From positions 5,100,259-5,164,258 of the forward strand of contig OX442320.1 in NCBI GenBank assembly GCA_949358305.1: a stretch of DNA of 64,000 nt. Reading direction: 5' to 3'. Under the pieces are notes generated by a model, which did no database searches, had not been told where the DNA came from, and worked only from the letters and a program-made list of their open reading frames with translations. This document shows, in pieces, positions 45,036 through 54,770 of the stretch (positions are counted from its first letter, which is position 1; the number at the start of each line of letters is the position of its first letter). This DNA is from Strigamia acuminata. Lineage: Eukaryota > Arthropoda > Chilopoda > Geophilomorpha > Linotaeniidae. Made by a program: the position numbers and the translations under genes.

Positions 45036-45425
45036 CATCATTTTATACTTGAAAACACAGAAAAATTCCATTTTGTCATTATTTTCCACTCAAAAAACAC
45101 AGAAAATTCCATTTTGTCATCATTTTCCACTCAAAAACACAAAAAAAAATCCATTTTGTCATCATTTTCCACTCAAAAACACAAAAAAAATCCATTTTGT
45201 CATCATTTTCCACTCAAAAAACACAGAAAAATTCCATTTTGTCATCATTTTCCACTCAAAAACACAAAAAAAATCCAATTTTCCACAATTTTTCAATGAA
45301 ATTCCACAAAAAAAAATCCAATTTTCCACAATTTTCACTAAAACACAAAGAAAAATTCCATTTCCATGCATTTTTCCATCACTTTCCACTCAAAAACGTA
45401 TAAAAATTCCAATTTCCCATAATTT
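45036..45425. repeat. About 40-bp minisatellite, Lys/Phe/His-rich frames
   Basis: CCATTTTGTCATCATTTTCC followed by ACTCAAAAACAC and an A-run repeats roughly every 39-42 bp, about eight times. The 127-codon plus frame is a by-product. Confidence 0.85.
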
Positions 45426-45439
45426 TTCCTAACATCCAC

Positions 45440-45840
45440 AAAACCAGCACCAAACCTACCTTTGACACGTGCGAATAAATAAATAAATTGATTCCAACTA
45501 CATTGTATGTCGCCCCTCTCGGACTCAGTCCATTGGAACAGACAGACTAAGCCTGGGAGAGGCTTAACACAACGAAGGTTTTGCCATTGAGCGATTAGAA
45601 TCGAGTGTCACGTCGTGTTGGTCGGCATTGTTGTCGTCCAGGACGTCGTCCAATGTCCAATCCAATCCATTTGTCTCTAGCCTCTAGCTGGGATTTCCCG
45701 CGGCGTCCGCCAGTCGGCTTCAATTACGTAATTGGAACGCGGGCGGTATTTTAAGACTGAAGAACCGAATAAGACGAAAATTGGAAAGAAATAAATTTTT
45801 AAAAAAAATTTTCGTTTTGCAAAAAGAGGATAATGGCGAG
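45440..45840. other. Moderately GC-rich block, no gene recognised
   Basis: The sequence leaves the AT-rich background (GTCGTCCAGGACGTCGTCC, TTTCCCGCGGCGTCCGCC). This could be a promoter or a non-coding exon. I found no frame with a family resemblance. Confidence 0.35.
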
Positions 45841-45849
45841 GATTTTGTT

Positions 45850-46400
45850 TGAAACGACACGGAAACGACTATTATCTCGTTTTTACGACCGATGACGTCA
45901 TTTAATATCAAAATTTAGTCGACCGGAAGTTGTTAGATAATGATTGGCATCATTTGTGAAAGATGTTTTTTAAAATTTTGGGGAAAATCGCTCGAATTTT
46001 GTTGAAAACGACACGAAAACGACAATTTTATCGTTTAAACGACGAATTTTGTGGACCGGAAGTGGTTAGGTAGACATTTTTAAAGAATTCCGTCGTTTTG
46101 GCTCGAAATTCGCTCGAATTTTATTGAAAACGACATCAAAACGACGATTATCTCGTTTTAACGACCGATGACGTTATTTAACATAAAAATTCACTCAACC
46201 GGAAGTTGTTAGGTAACAATAGGTATCACTCGTCAAGGAAATTTTAAAAAATCCGTCGTTTTGCTTGACAAATGCTGAAAACGACACGAAAACGATGATT
46301 ATCTCGTTTTAACGACCGATGACGTCGTTTTAATACCAAAATTCACTCAACCGGAAGTGATTAGATAACAATTGACGTCATTCATCAATAAAATTTCAAA
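45850..46400. repeat. Degenerate tandem repeat of about 125-150 bp, four copies
   Basis: ACGACCGATGACGT recurs at 45886, 46161 and 46312, with a shorter related copy near 46030. Each is followed by ACCGGAAGTTGTTAGATAAC-like words and preceded by GAAAACGACACGAAAACGAC. TGACGTCA occurs in at least two copies. It is CpG-rich compared with its surroundings. Confidence 0.7.
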
Positions 46401-46880
46401 AAAAAAAAAAATAGAACAAAATTTCGAAATTCGTTTTGATGAAAAATTAAAAATGGTTTGTCCGACTGACCTTGACCGACATGTTTTTCTTGCGGGATTT
46501 CCCGAGAAATGCACGGCATCCTCCGCACAGCATCCCCGAACGCGAATTTGGACGCCAGAGCACGTTTTAAGCATCCGCGGACGAATAAAACGCGTTTTAT
46601 CGCGACGAAACGACGTTTTTTGTGCTGTTTTTGAGCGGAATTGTCGGTGATCGGCGGAACGGCGACGGAGTGTCGAGAGTGTGCAGTTCAATCGCGAATG
46701 AGTGGTGGAATTGGAAATAACGCGCGCCGACGCTTGGTCACGCACCGAGTCGGCGTCAGTCGGACGCGCATTGGACTCAGGGACCTTGAACACCTTGCAC
46801 TCGGCCTTGCCAGAGAATCTGGACTTTGACCCACTTGTGGGAGAAAAGAAAAATTAAAGATTCGATTGAGAATGTTTGAA
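46401..46880. other. GC-rich block with open frames, identity unresolved
   Basis: Frames on both strands are open for 60-150 codons and CpG is frequent. A plus frame beginning ATGAGTGGTGGAATTGG near 46698 runs 44 codons to a stop. I recognise no domain. It may be a first exon, a promoter or chance. Confidence 0.3.
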
Positions 46881-47149
46881 AGTTTGGTTGTGATTTGCGG
46901 ATTGTGCGTTGGGAGTTTTGTTTGAAATATGTTTTGGGTTGGTTTTGTTTTTGTTGGTTGGTAAAGAAGGTTTATTTGGTGATGATTTTGGGTTTAGAAA
47001 TGAATAATTAACACGGGAAGTGAAATTTTGTGTTAAAAGTGAAAATTTGCGATGGAAAATGTGGAATTTTCGTTTGAAATTAGAAAGTTTTGTGTGAAAT
47101 GTGGGAATTTTTCATTAAAAGTAAAGGATTGTGGAAAGAAATGAAAAGT

Positions 47150-47640
47150 TTGCTCTAAAAAGTGGACATTTATAGGAAAAAAGTGGACATTTATAGGAAA
47201 AAAGTAAAAATTTGCATTAAAAAAGTGGAAAAGTGAAAATTTACTGGATAAAAGTGAAAATTTACAGGAAAAAAGTGAAAATTTACATGAAAAAAGTGAA
47301 AATTTACTGGAAAAAAGTGAAAATTTACAGAAAAAAAGAGGAAATTTACAGAAAAAAAGAGGAAATTTACTGGAAAAAAGTGGAAATTTACAGGAAAAAA
47401 TGGAAATTTACATTAAAAAGTGGAAATTAACAGGAAAAAAGTGAAAATTTACAAGAAAAAAATCAAAATTTACATGAAAAACATGAAAATTTACATGAAA
47501 AACGTGAAAAGTTGTGTAAAAAAGTACAAATTCTGTTAGAAAGTGGAAATTTTGTAATAAAAAAGCGGAAATTTTACAACAAAAAGTAGAAATCTTGACA
47601 TAAAAAATCAAAACTTTAAATGAAAAATCCATCGAGCGTT
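47150..47640. repeat. About 21-bp minisatellite
   Basis: AGTGAAAATTTACAGGAAAA variants repeat with a step of 20-22 bp, about 20 copies, decaying to the right. Lys-rich plus frames are by-products. Confidence 0.88.
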
Positions 47641-47869
47641 GAAAGAAAAATTGCACTTCATTTCGCTTCTTTCCACACTCTCCCATCGCTCCACTTGCCT
47701 CAAAATTCCCCGCACATTATACAGTGGCTAGACATGTCCGAAATATTTAATTAATAACAACGAACAAAATGAGCGTCAAATGGATAATTGCAACCCAATT
47801 GAAGCGCCATTCCAAACCAAATGCAAAACATTTCCTTTCACCACACGCGACTCAACCCAACGAAACTTG

Positions 47870-48130
47870 TGAAAAAAAATAAACATCAAGTGTAGCGAGT
47901 CGCGAACAAGAGCGCCGTTTGTTTTGAATTTGAGCGAGTGTTGTGGCGGCGCCGTCCGGACTCGCCCGCCCTCTCTCCGCTTGGATTAACATGCCGAGCG
48001 CTTGACTCACGTTTCTCCGTTCACCCCTTGTAGGGATGCCGCCTCAGCGCAGCCTTGACAGGCGGCATCCGCGAGTTTGGTTGTCAATGACATCACAGTG
48101 AGAGTTGGTCGGCTCGGGTGGTCATGATCG
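47870..48130. other. GC-rich island, possible promoter
   Basis: GTGGCGGCGCCGTCCGGACTC and GATGCCGCCTCAGCG words stand out from AT-rich flanks. GATGCCGCCT and AGGCGGCATC form an inverted pair around 48036-48070. No coding frame was recognised. Confidence 0.35.
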
Positions 48131-48479
48131 AGGAGTTTTGGGATTTTTTGGGCGTTTTGGAGGTTTTTGGGGGTGAAAGATTGAGGTTTTTAAGTGGGAT
48201 TTGGGATTTTGGAGGGGAATCGGTGGTTTTTTCGTGTTGTTTTTGTGTTTTTTAAAATTTAAGTGTGTCATTTCCTGCTTTGGGAAAGTGGTGAGGTAAG
48301 GAATGAATGTTTTGAAGGTAAGAGATTGATTTTTTTTTTTTTTTTTTTTTTTTTTTGGATGAGAATTTGCATTGAAAAATTTAAATTTGTTTGGGTTGAT
48401 GTGAATTCGGTTAGAAAGTTGGAGATTTTGGATTAGGAAATTGGCGTGTTTAAAGAAAAATGAAAATTTTGCTTCTACA

Positions 48480-48940
48480 TTTGCACCAAAAACAAAACAT
48501 TTGTACCTAAGAGAGAAAAAATTTGCATCTAAAATTTTGCACCAAAATTTGCACCAAAAACAAAAATTATGCACCAAAATTTGCACCAAAAACAAAAATT
48601 ATGCACCAAAATTTGCACCAAAAACAAAAATTATGCACCAAAATTTGCACCAAAAAAAAAATTATGCACCAAAATTTGCACCAAAAACAAAAATTATGCA
48701 TCAAAATTTGCACCAAAAACAAAAATTATGCACCAAAACCAAAATTATTGCACCAAAACCAAAACTATTGCACCAAAACCAAAAATACTGCAGCAAAACC
48801 AAAACTATTGCACCAAAACCAAAAATTTGCATTAAAAATGACAATTTTCCACCAAAATTTCCACCAAAAACTAAAATTTGCACAAAAACTAAAATTATGC
48901 ACCACAACCAAAAATTATGCACCAAAAACAAAATTCCAAA
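48480..48940. repeat. 32-bp minisatellite (GCACCAAAAACAAAAATTAT type)
   Basis: GCACCAAAAACAAAAATTAT starts at 48551 and 48583 and continues at about 32-bp steps. The unit shortens to 20-22 bp after 48730. Lys/Gln/Asn-rich frames are by-products. Confidence 0.9.
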
Positions 48941-49224
48941 CCAATAAATAAAAACAAACAACAAACAATTTTGTCCTCACACATAACAAAACCATAAAAC
49001 CACAAACCAAAATAAATAAAAAAAAATAAAAATAAAATAAAAATAAAAATAAAAACTCTTGAATAATGCAATAGTTTAACCATCCAGGAAGAACAAACCA
49101 CCAACCCCTCCCCACCTCTCCCCACACACCAAAACCCAACACTTCCTTACCAGCAAGACTCCATCCAGCACCTCACCACAAACCACCCACCGCTCAACTC
49201 AACAAAACCACTCAAACCACACCA
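48941..49224. other. Low-complexity A-rich spacer
   Basis: AAATAAAAATAAAAATAAAA runs and C/A-rich sequence. Nothing else seen. Confidence 0.6.
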
Positions 49225-49830
49225 TCAAATCCACCGAATTAATTTATTGGCGCCTACTGATTCATTAACAATCCCAGCCCCGAAAAAAATCGATGCAGTG
49301 AGGTCGGCGCCGGTCGGCCGACGCACATCCATTGGTCTGAAGGCCAGCAGGCGCACCTCGTCTATATTTCGACTTTTCCACACAAAGAAATTGATAAGTG
49401 AAATGTAATAGACGTAGACCTTGCACAGGTAAGGAACGAGCACTTTTTGGAGCCCGCCAGCGTCCTTGAGTCGGCTCAGACGCCTTTGCTAAGAGTGATT
49501 TGTTGCGGTGTCTCTCCCTTGGCAATCGGCAAGAGTTTGACGTCCCACGCAAAGCTTGGGCGCGCGTGACGCGAATTCACGGCACTTACCTGGACAAATC
49601 TATTTTGGACGCGAGTTTCTTGAGAAGCCGACTTTGCATTTGCACACAGAGCTGGGGAAACGTGGTTGGACAATCGGAGAAGTCGGCAGAGTAATGCAGA
49701 GAAGCTTGTGCAGGCGACCTTGCAGGGACAGATAGCAGATGGTCTTGGCATTCAAACGTTGGTTTATATAGGCAAGTTGTCGCATAGCATCGTTAACCAA
49801 TGATAACATGGACACACATGCGTGCGTTAT
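49225..49830 (-). other. Exon-like GC-rich block, identity unresolved
   Basis: On minus there is a CTATATAAACC element near 49770, a consensus donor CCAG/GTAAGT near 49590, and several open frames of 60-95 codons. The frames are not clearly joined and match no family I recognise. It could be a short transcript, a non-coding RNA or a decayed gene. Confidence 0.3.
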
Positions 49831-49926
49831 TTCCTATTGATTCGTTGTTCTGTGCGTTGATTGGATGACAGCAATCACGGTCATGCATTGCTTACCGTCA
49901 TATAGTAATATTGTTTAGATTATGTA

Positions 49927-50146
49927 CAGGGGCGGATCTACATAGGGGCTGATGGGGCTTGAGCCCCGGGCCCCCGAATTCTAGGGGGCCCCCAAGACGC
50001 AAGGCCATGTACTAAAAAAAAAAAAAAAAAAAAAAAAAAATCGCTAAAAAACAAAAAAGATGAAAGGTTGCTATTAAAATTTTCGATAAAGGGGCCCCGA
50101 AAAAACCTCAAGCCCCAAGCCCGCGAAACGCTAGATCCGCCCCTGA
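49927..50146. mobile_element. hAT-type MITE, 220 bp
   Basis: CAGGGGCGGATCTA at the left end is inverted as TAGATCCGCCCCTG at the right end. The inverted similarity continues inward (GGGGCTTGA against TCAAGCCCC). A perfect 8-bp target duplication ATTATGTA flanks it (49919-49926, 50147-50154). A long A-run lies in the middle. It has no coding capacity. Confidence 0.9.
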
Positions 50147-50307
50147 TTATGTATCACTAAATTGCATTGTATATGTGGTTGTCAAGAAGAAATAAACACA
50201 GAATGAACGTTTGAATACGCAGCTTTAATGCAAACTTAAATGATGCATCGACACAATGCAACGCAAGGAAGAATTAGTCGAACGCAACGCAGAGTCTGTT
50301 CACAGTG

Positions 50308-51015
50308 TAGGGCTCGTGTGAACAGAGCTGAAACAATTTATGTTGCGTCTGGTCAATCGGATGGTTTCGATGAAACCTAGAATTGGATCTAGTTCTAGAA
50401 CTACCGTATTACCTCGGGTATAAGCCGACCAACTTTTTGCAAAATCCTGGCCGCTAATTGGGGGGGTCGGCTTATACGCGCGTGTTAAAAAAAAAAAAAA
50501 AATTAACGTACGTGCTACGTTCGTTACATTTGTATTGTATATACGACCAGCCATCCAACAATCAGTCAATTTCCACAATTTCCGACCAAATTGTAGTCAA
50601 TTGCATCAATTTTTGACTAAATTGTAGTCAATATTATCAATTTTTGACTAAATTGTAGTCAATTTCATTGATTTTCGACTAAATTTCACAACATTTTGAC
50701 GTACTCGGCTTATACCCGCGAGCTACCATTTATTAGCAAAATGGTGCCCTAGAATGGGGGGGTCGGCTTATACCCGAGGTAATACGGTAGTTGCAGAATC
50801 CGAAAATGGCGGCCTGTTTGCATGTGGCAAAGTCTCGCCGATCAGAAGAGAATCGACGAGAGTTGGAGTCGACCGTGATTGGTTGGCCGCAAGACCTTTC
50901 CTTGCGTTGCGTCGCTTACTTCAACTTGGAGTTAAAGCAGGACTTGGCGTCAACGTCAAGAGTTTTTGGACGCAAGTCTTGCGTTGCGTCTAGTGTGAAC
51001 ACAAGTATGAACCTA
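50308..51015. mobile_element. Possible outer element hosting a nested MITE
   Basis: The left end TAGGGCTCGTGTGAACA partly matches the inverse of the right end (TGTGAACACAAGTATGAACC...). AACGCAACG-type words occur on both sides. The MITE at 50399-50792 interrupts it. The match is imperfect and the target duplication is unclear. Confidence 0.3.
50399..50792. mobile_element. MITE with perfect 32-bp terminal inverted repeats
   Basis: Positions 50399-50430 and 50761-50792 are exact inverse copies (core CCGTATTACCTCGGGTATAA). TA pairs at 50402-50403 and 50788-50789 could be the target duplication. The interior has repeated AAATTGTAGTCAAT words. No coding capacity. Perfect ends suggest recent activity. 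Confidence 0.8.
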
Positions 51016-51146
51016 GCTTAAGCGTGCTTGTTACCTGCTGTCATCCCAGGATACCGTGTGGTTATATATGGTAGCACATGGCAATGGAAAGTCGATTGTT
51101 CACGTTGGTCCAAGATTTGATACCGTGTGGAACAAAGAATGCAATA

Positions 51147-51265
51147 AACAGAAAATGAAGCAGAAGTATTTTCTGTTGATATAATGAACAGAAAATACAA
51201 CAGTAATTTTTTCTGTTAATTTAATGAACAGAAAATGCACCAGTAGCATTTTCTGTTAATATAAT
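51147..51265. repeat. 40-bp tandem repeat, three copies
   Basis: AACAGAAAAT starts at 51147, 51187 and 51227. Each unit is itself an inverted repeat (AACAGAAAA...TTTTCTGTT). It abuts the 3' tail of the CR1-like LINE. Confidence 0.85.
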
Positions 51266-51483
51266 TATTATTATTATTGTTTATTTTCCAAAAGAAGGGT
51301 GCCCCCCAACAGCCGAAGCCTACAGGGGGGGGACACCCATCAAACCACCTAAACAACCATCGTCAATTACAAAAACAAAAAGAGATCAAAAAAAAAAAAA
51401 AAAATCATAATTCAAAATAGAACATCAAAAGAAACACAACAGCAAAAACAAAAAATCAAAATTAAAATTACATTAAATCAGCA

Positions 51484-54321
51484 TCAAGACCCAACAACAA
51501 AAGCATGCTCAATACCAGAGAGAGTACAATTAAAAATGTCAATATCACCCAAAAAGACATTAACGCTCCGTAATAAACGCCCAACAGGGGAGTAAGAGTT
51601 AGAAACAGAGAAAGTAACACGTGGGGTGCGCAACTCCCTCCCCACCCAAGGAACATTAAAGTGCAAGCAAGATAACAGACAGGGAGCCACGACCTTGCCA
51701 CTGATCAAACGAAAAACGAAAATGCAGTCAAGAAGAATCATATGGGAACCAACAGAACGCAAACCCAAAGCCACGAGCACCTCCGAATAAGAATAATTAA
51801 ATAGGTGATAAAAATATCTCCTATAAATCATCCAAGCAAAATTACGTTGCAGCCCCTCGAGACGGTTAAGCAGATAGACAGCACAGCCCCTCCAAACCAA
51901 AGACGAAAACAAAATACGAGAACGAACCAAAGAAATAAACAACAAGCGAAGCGGACCCGGAGACGTAAAAACAAAAGAGAGACGAAAGAGAATGCCCAAA
52001 ACCCTCGTACACTCACCGACCAATCGATTAACATGATTTCTAAAGATAAAACAATCATCGAAAGTCACACCCAGATCCCTTATCACCGAACGTCGTGGAA
52101 TCAAAACACCACCCAACGTGTAGGGATGCAAAAGCTTCACAGCACGACGGGAGAAAGAAAGCACTACTGACTTGTTGACATTTAGGCTCATGCAGTTTGC
52201 ATCAGTCCAACATTGTACTCTATTCAAATAACGCTGCAGATCCTCGCAATCCCCAACAGTATCAATGCTGCGGCCCAACTTGGTATCATCCGCAAAGAAC
52301 GAGTGGGACAGACCACGAAGAAAGTAGGATAAATCGTTGATAAACAGCTTGAACAACACAGGACCCAGAATAGAACCCTGTGGGACACCAGAATTAGTCA
52401 CGTAACAACTTGACGTAGTAACCCCATTACACTTAAGAAAGTTATTCCTCCGACCTAAATAACTAGCAAACCACTTAATAAAACGCGGGGACAAACCGTA
52501 AAACTCCAGCTTGATCAACAGTAGATCGTGGCAAATTCGATCAAAAGCCTTCGCGAAATCCAAGTAGATGACATCAAATTGGCCCCTGGTATGAAAAGAG
52601 TCGAATACCTCATTATAAAAATTCAGGAGATTCAGCTCCACAGACTTCCCACATGTAAAACCAAACTGGGCATCCGTAGTAAATCCATCTACCCACGAGC
52701 TCATCCTGGCAAGCACAGATAGTTCAAATAACTTAGCCAAACTACTCAATAAAGAGATAGGTCTAAAATTGGATACGCTGGTGCGCTTACCGCTCTTGAA
52801 AACAGGGACCACCAACGCATCCTTCCAAGCAACCGGAAAAACCCCGCAAGAAAGCGACAGATTGAACAAATAAACCAGAGGAACCAATAACACCTCAATA
52901 CATCCCTTAAGGATGAACGGCGGAAACCCGTCCAAACCACAGGCACCATGCGATCGGAGCTTCACCGATGCCGCTCGAACATCAATTCCAGACAAAGCCG
53001 GAATGTCCAGACGATCGGCAACAAAAGAATCACTGGAGCTTTTAATCCCCATCTCAGAGTCCAGATACTCATTTACCGCAGCAGTATTGTGATAGCCCGA
53101 TACAATCGACCCAAAATGATGACAAAAGAGTCTTCCCAAATCCGCGGACTCAGCGGTCAAAACCCCTCCATCGTCCAGGACAATGTCCGAATGGGCAGCA
53201 CGATACCTGGGCTTTACAAATCGCCAAAAGTTCCTAGGATTATAGCGGACAGAATCCGCAATCACCCCAAAGTACGCCTCACGATCCCTCCTCATCTGAA
53301 CCTTAGCACCCCTGCGACACTCCGCAAATCTAAGATAGTCACATCCACGACCATAACGCTTGAATTTCCGATGAAAAACACGCTTGTCCCTCAATAAAAC
53401 CCTTAAGTCAAAGGAGAACCACGGGGGAAACTTAGAATCCATTCGAACCCTACGCGGAATATAACGACGAACCGCCTCCACAAGAACGTCAGACAACATC
53501 CCAACCCCAACATTAACATCAGAGCAGCTGAGAACACAAGACCAATCATAGCCCGCCAAAAAAGTATATAGAGAATGATAATCCCCAGCTCTAAAGCAAA
53601 GATAGTCACCTCTCGCAGCAGGGACACCAACAATAGACAGGCGAAACGCCAAAGGCGGATGATAATTGTCGGGAGAAACCAAGCAAGCATCAGCAAGAGA
53701 AACACACAGGTCGGAGCAGTTCGAAAAAATCAAATCCAACAAATCGCCATGACAATTCAAAACTCGGTTAAATTGAGAGACCCCCACAAAACAAGAAAAT
53801 TCATTTAAGGAAAGGGCCGAGGCTCGAACCACCGACAAGGCACGCCCAAGATCAAATGGAATCCAAGAAATCCCCGGAAGATTAAAATCTCCAAGCAGAA
53901 TAACATCCCCAGAAAAGGACGCCACGGACTCACGACACCGGTCCAAGCAGGCCTGCAGAACCAGAGTCGGAGTACGAGGAGGAATGTAACAACACCCAAC
54001 CAAAATCCGTCTAGATCCACAACCCAACTCGACCCATAAGCTAAGATCACCATACTCCAAATCAAAACGACGATAGGAGTTAATCGTGGAATTAACAGCA
54101 CATAACAACCCACCACCACGGGTGAGGCCGGAATTAATGTCGCGATCATTACGGAAAACCTTAAATTGACTAGTGAAATAATCGCCCTCATAAATCTCGT
54201 CATTAAACCAAGTTTCAGATAAACAGTAAACGTCAGCGCCAACCTCAGTAAGACCCATAACAAATTCGAGACACTTAGTTCTTAAACCACGCACATTCTG
54301 GTAAAAGCAACTCACAATCAT
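51484..54321 (-). CDS. LINE ORF2: endonuclease and reverse transcriptase
   Basis: 945 codons, uninterrupted. The N-terminal exonuclease-endonuclease-phosphatase domain shows QNVRGLRTK at about 8-16, LSETW at 34-38, GGGLLCAV near 70 and LLGDFNLPG at 142-150. It then shows LDLIFSN and a DNYHPP block where SDH is usual. The reverse transcriptase follows with FRPISLLSSLAKLFE, LDFAKAFDRI, SGVPQGSILGPVLF and FADDTKL. The C-terminal region is typical of CR1/Jockey-group proteins. The protein nicks target DNA and copies the LINE RNA onto it. Its ATG overlaps the stop of the upstream frame as ATGA. The changed endonuclease SDH motif is the only oddity seen. Confidence 0.93.
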   Translation of the reverse strand: MIVSCFYQNVRGLRTKCLEFVMGLTEVGADVYCLSETWFNDEIYEGDYFTSQFKVFRNDRDINSGLTRGGGLLCAVNSTINSYRRFDLEYGDLSLWVELGCGSRRILVGCCYIPPRTPTLVLQACLDRCRESVASFSGDVILLGDFNLPGISWIPFDLGRALSVVRASALSLNEFSCFVGVSQFNRVLNCHGDLLDLIFSNCSDLCVSLADACLVSPDNYHPPLAFRLSIVGVPAARGDYLCFRAGDYHSLYTFLAGYDWSCVLSCSDVNVGVGMLSDVLVEAVRRYIPRRVRMDSKFPPWFSFDLRVLLRDKRVFHRKFKRYGRGCDYLRFAECRRGAKVQMRRDREAYFGVIADSVRYNPRNFWRFVKPRYRAAHSDIVLDDGGVLTAESADLGRLFCHHFGSIVSGYHNTAAVNEYLDSEMGIKSSSDSFVADRLDIPALSGIDVRAASVKLRSHGACGLDGFPPFILKGCIEVLLVPLVYLFNLSLSCGVFPVAWKDALVVPVFKSGKRTSVSNFRPISLLSSLAKLFELSVLARMSSWVDGFTTDAQFGFTCGKSVELNLLNFYNEVFDSFHTRGQFDVIYLDFAKAFDRICHDLLLIKLEFYGLSPRFIKWFASYLGRRNNFLKCNGVTTSSCYVTNSGVPQGSILGPVLFKLFINDLSYFLRGLSHSFFADDTKLGRSIDTVGDCEDLQRYLNRVQCWTDANCMSLNVNKSVVLSFSRRAVKLLHPYTLGGVLIPRRSVIRDLGVTFDDCFIFRNHVNRLVGECTRVLGILFRLSFVFTSPGPLRLLFISLVRSRILFSSLVWRGCAVYLLNRLEGLQRNFAWMIYRRYFYHLFNYSYSEVLVALGLRSVGSHMILLDCIFVFRLISGKVVAPCLLSCLHFNVPWVGRELRTPRVTFSVSNSYSPVGRLLRSVNVFLGDIDIFNCTLSGIEHAFVVGS

Positions 54322-54770
54322 AAGTTACACCCTGTGACCACGCAACCCTCCATTGCGTCATACAAAATCCCCCAAAATCCTAAAATACCCCAAAATAGAA
54401 TAACAAAATAATCCACATAATATAAATAAACAAAACAATTAGAAAAATATAAGTAAACCAAATAATCAGCATAATAGAAATAAACAAACTCAACATAATA
54501 TGAATAAACGAAATAATCAACGTAATATAAAGAACCCGCAAAATATAACCAAACAGATGAAATAATCAATACAAAATAAATAAATGAAATAATCAATCCA
54601 ATCAAGATAAGTAAAATAATCAACATAAATAAAATCAATCGACGATAACAATAATAATCACAATCACAAACTAAACAAAAATTTTTCCAAAAATTAAAAC
54701 ACTGATTCGAATACAACCACCAGGGTGCCCAAAACATCCATACTGATAAAAATTCACGATCAGGTCCCAT
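54318..54770 (-). CDS. Middle ORF of the LINE, hydrophobic Tyr/Phe-rich protein
   Basis: 150 codons between ORF1 and ORF2. Its ATG at 54770 lies 11 nt inside the end of ORF1 (ATGGGACCTGA), and its TGA overlaps the ORF2 start codon as ATGA. The first 40 residues contain Trp/Cys/Phe. The rest is a run of Tyr, Phe, Leu, Ile and Val in degenerate repeats of about 13 residues (such as YYVDYFVYSYYVEFVYFYY) that would pass for membrane segments. The DNA is AT-rich and repetitive, so the open frame may be an accident of biased composition. I know of no matching family. Confidence 0.4.
   Translation of the reverse strand: MGPDREFLSVWMFWAPWWLYSNQCFNFWKNFCLVCDCDYYCYRRLILFMLIILLILIGLIISFIYFVLIISSVWLYFAGSLYYVDYFVYSYYVEFVYFYYADYLVYLYFSNCFVYLYYVDYFVILFWGILGFWGILYDAMEGCVVTGCNL

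Noticed and set aside
48441-48951. Lys/Gln-rich frames of 140-170 codons
   Set aside because: They follow a 32-bp A-rich repeat and change frame with unit length. No protein feature is present.
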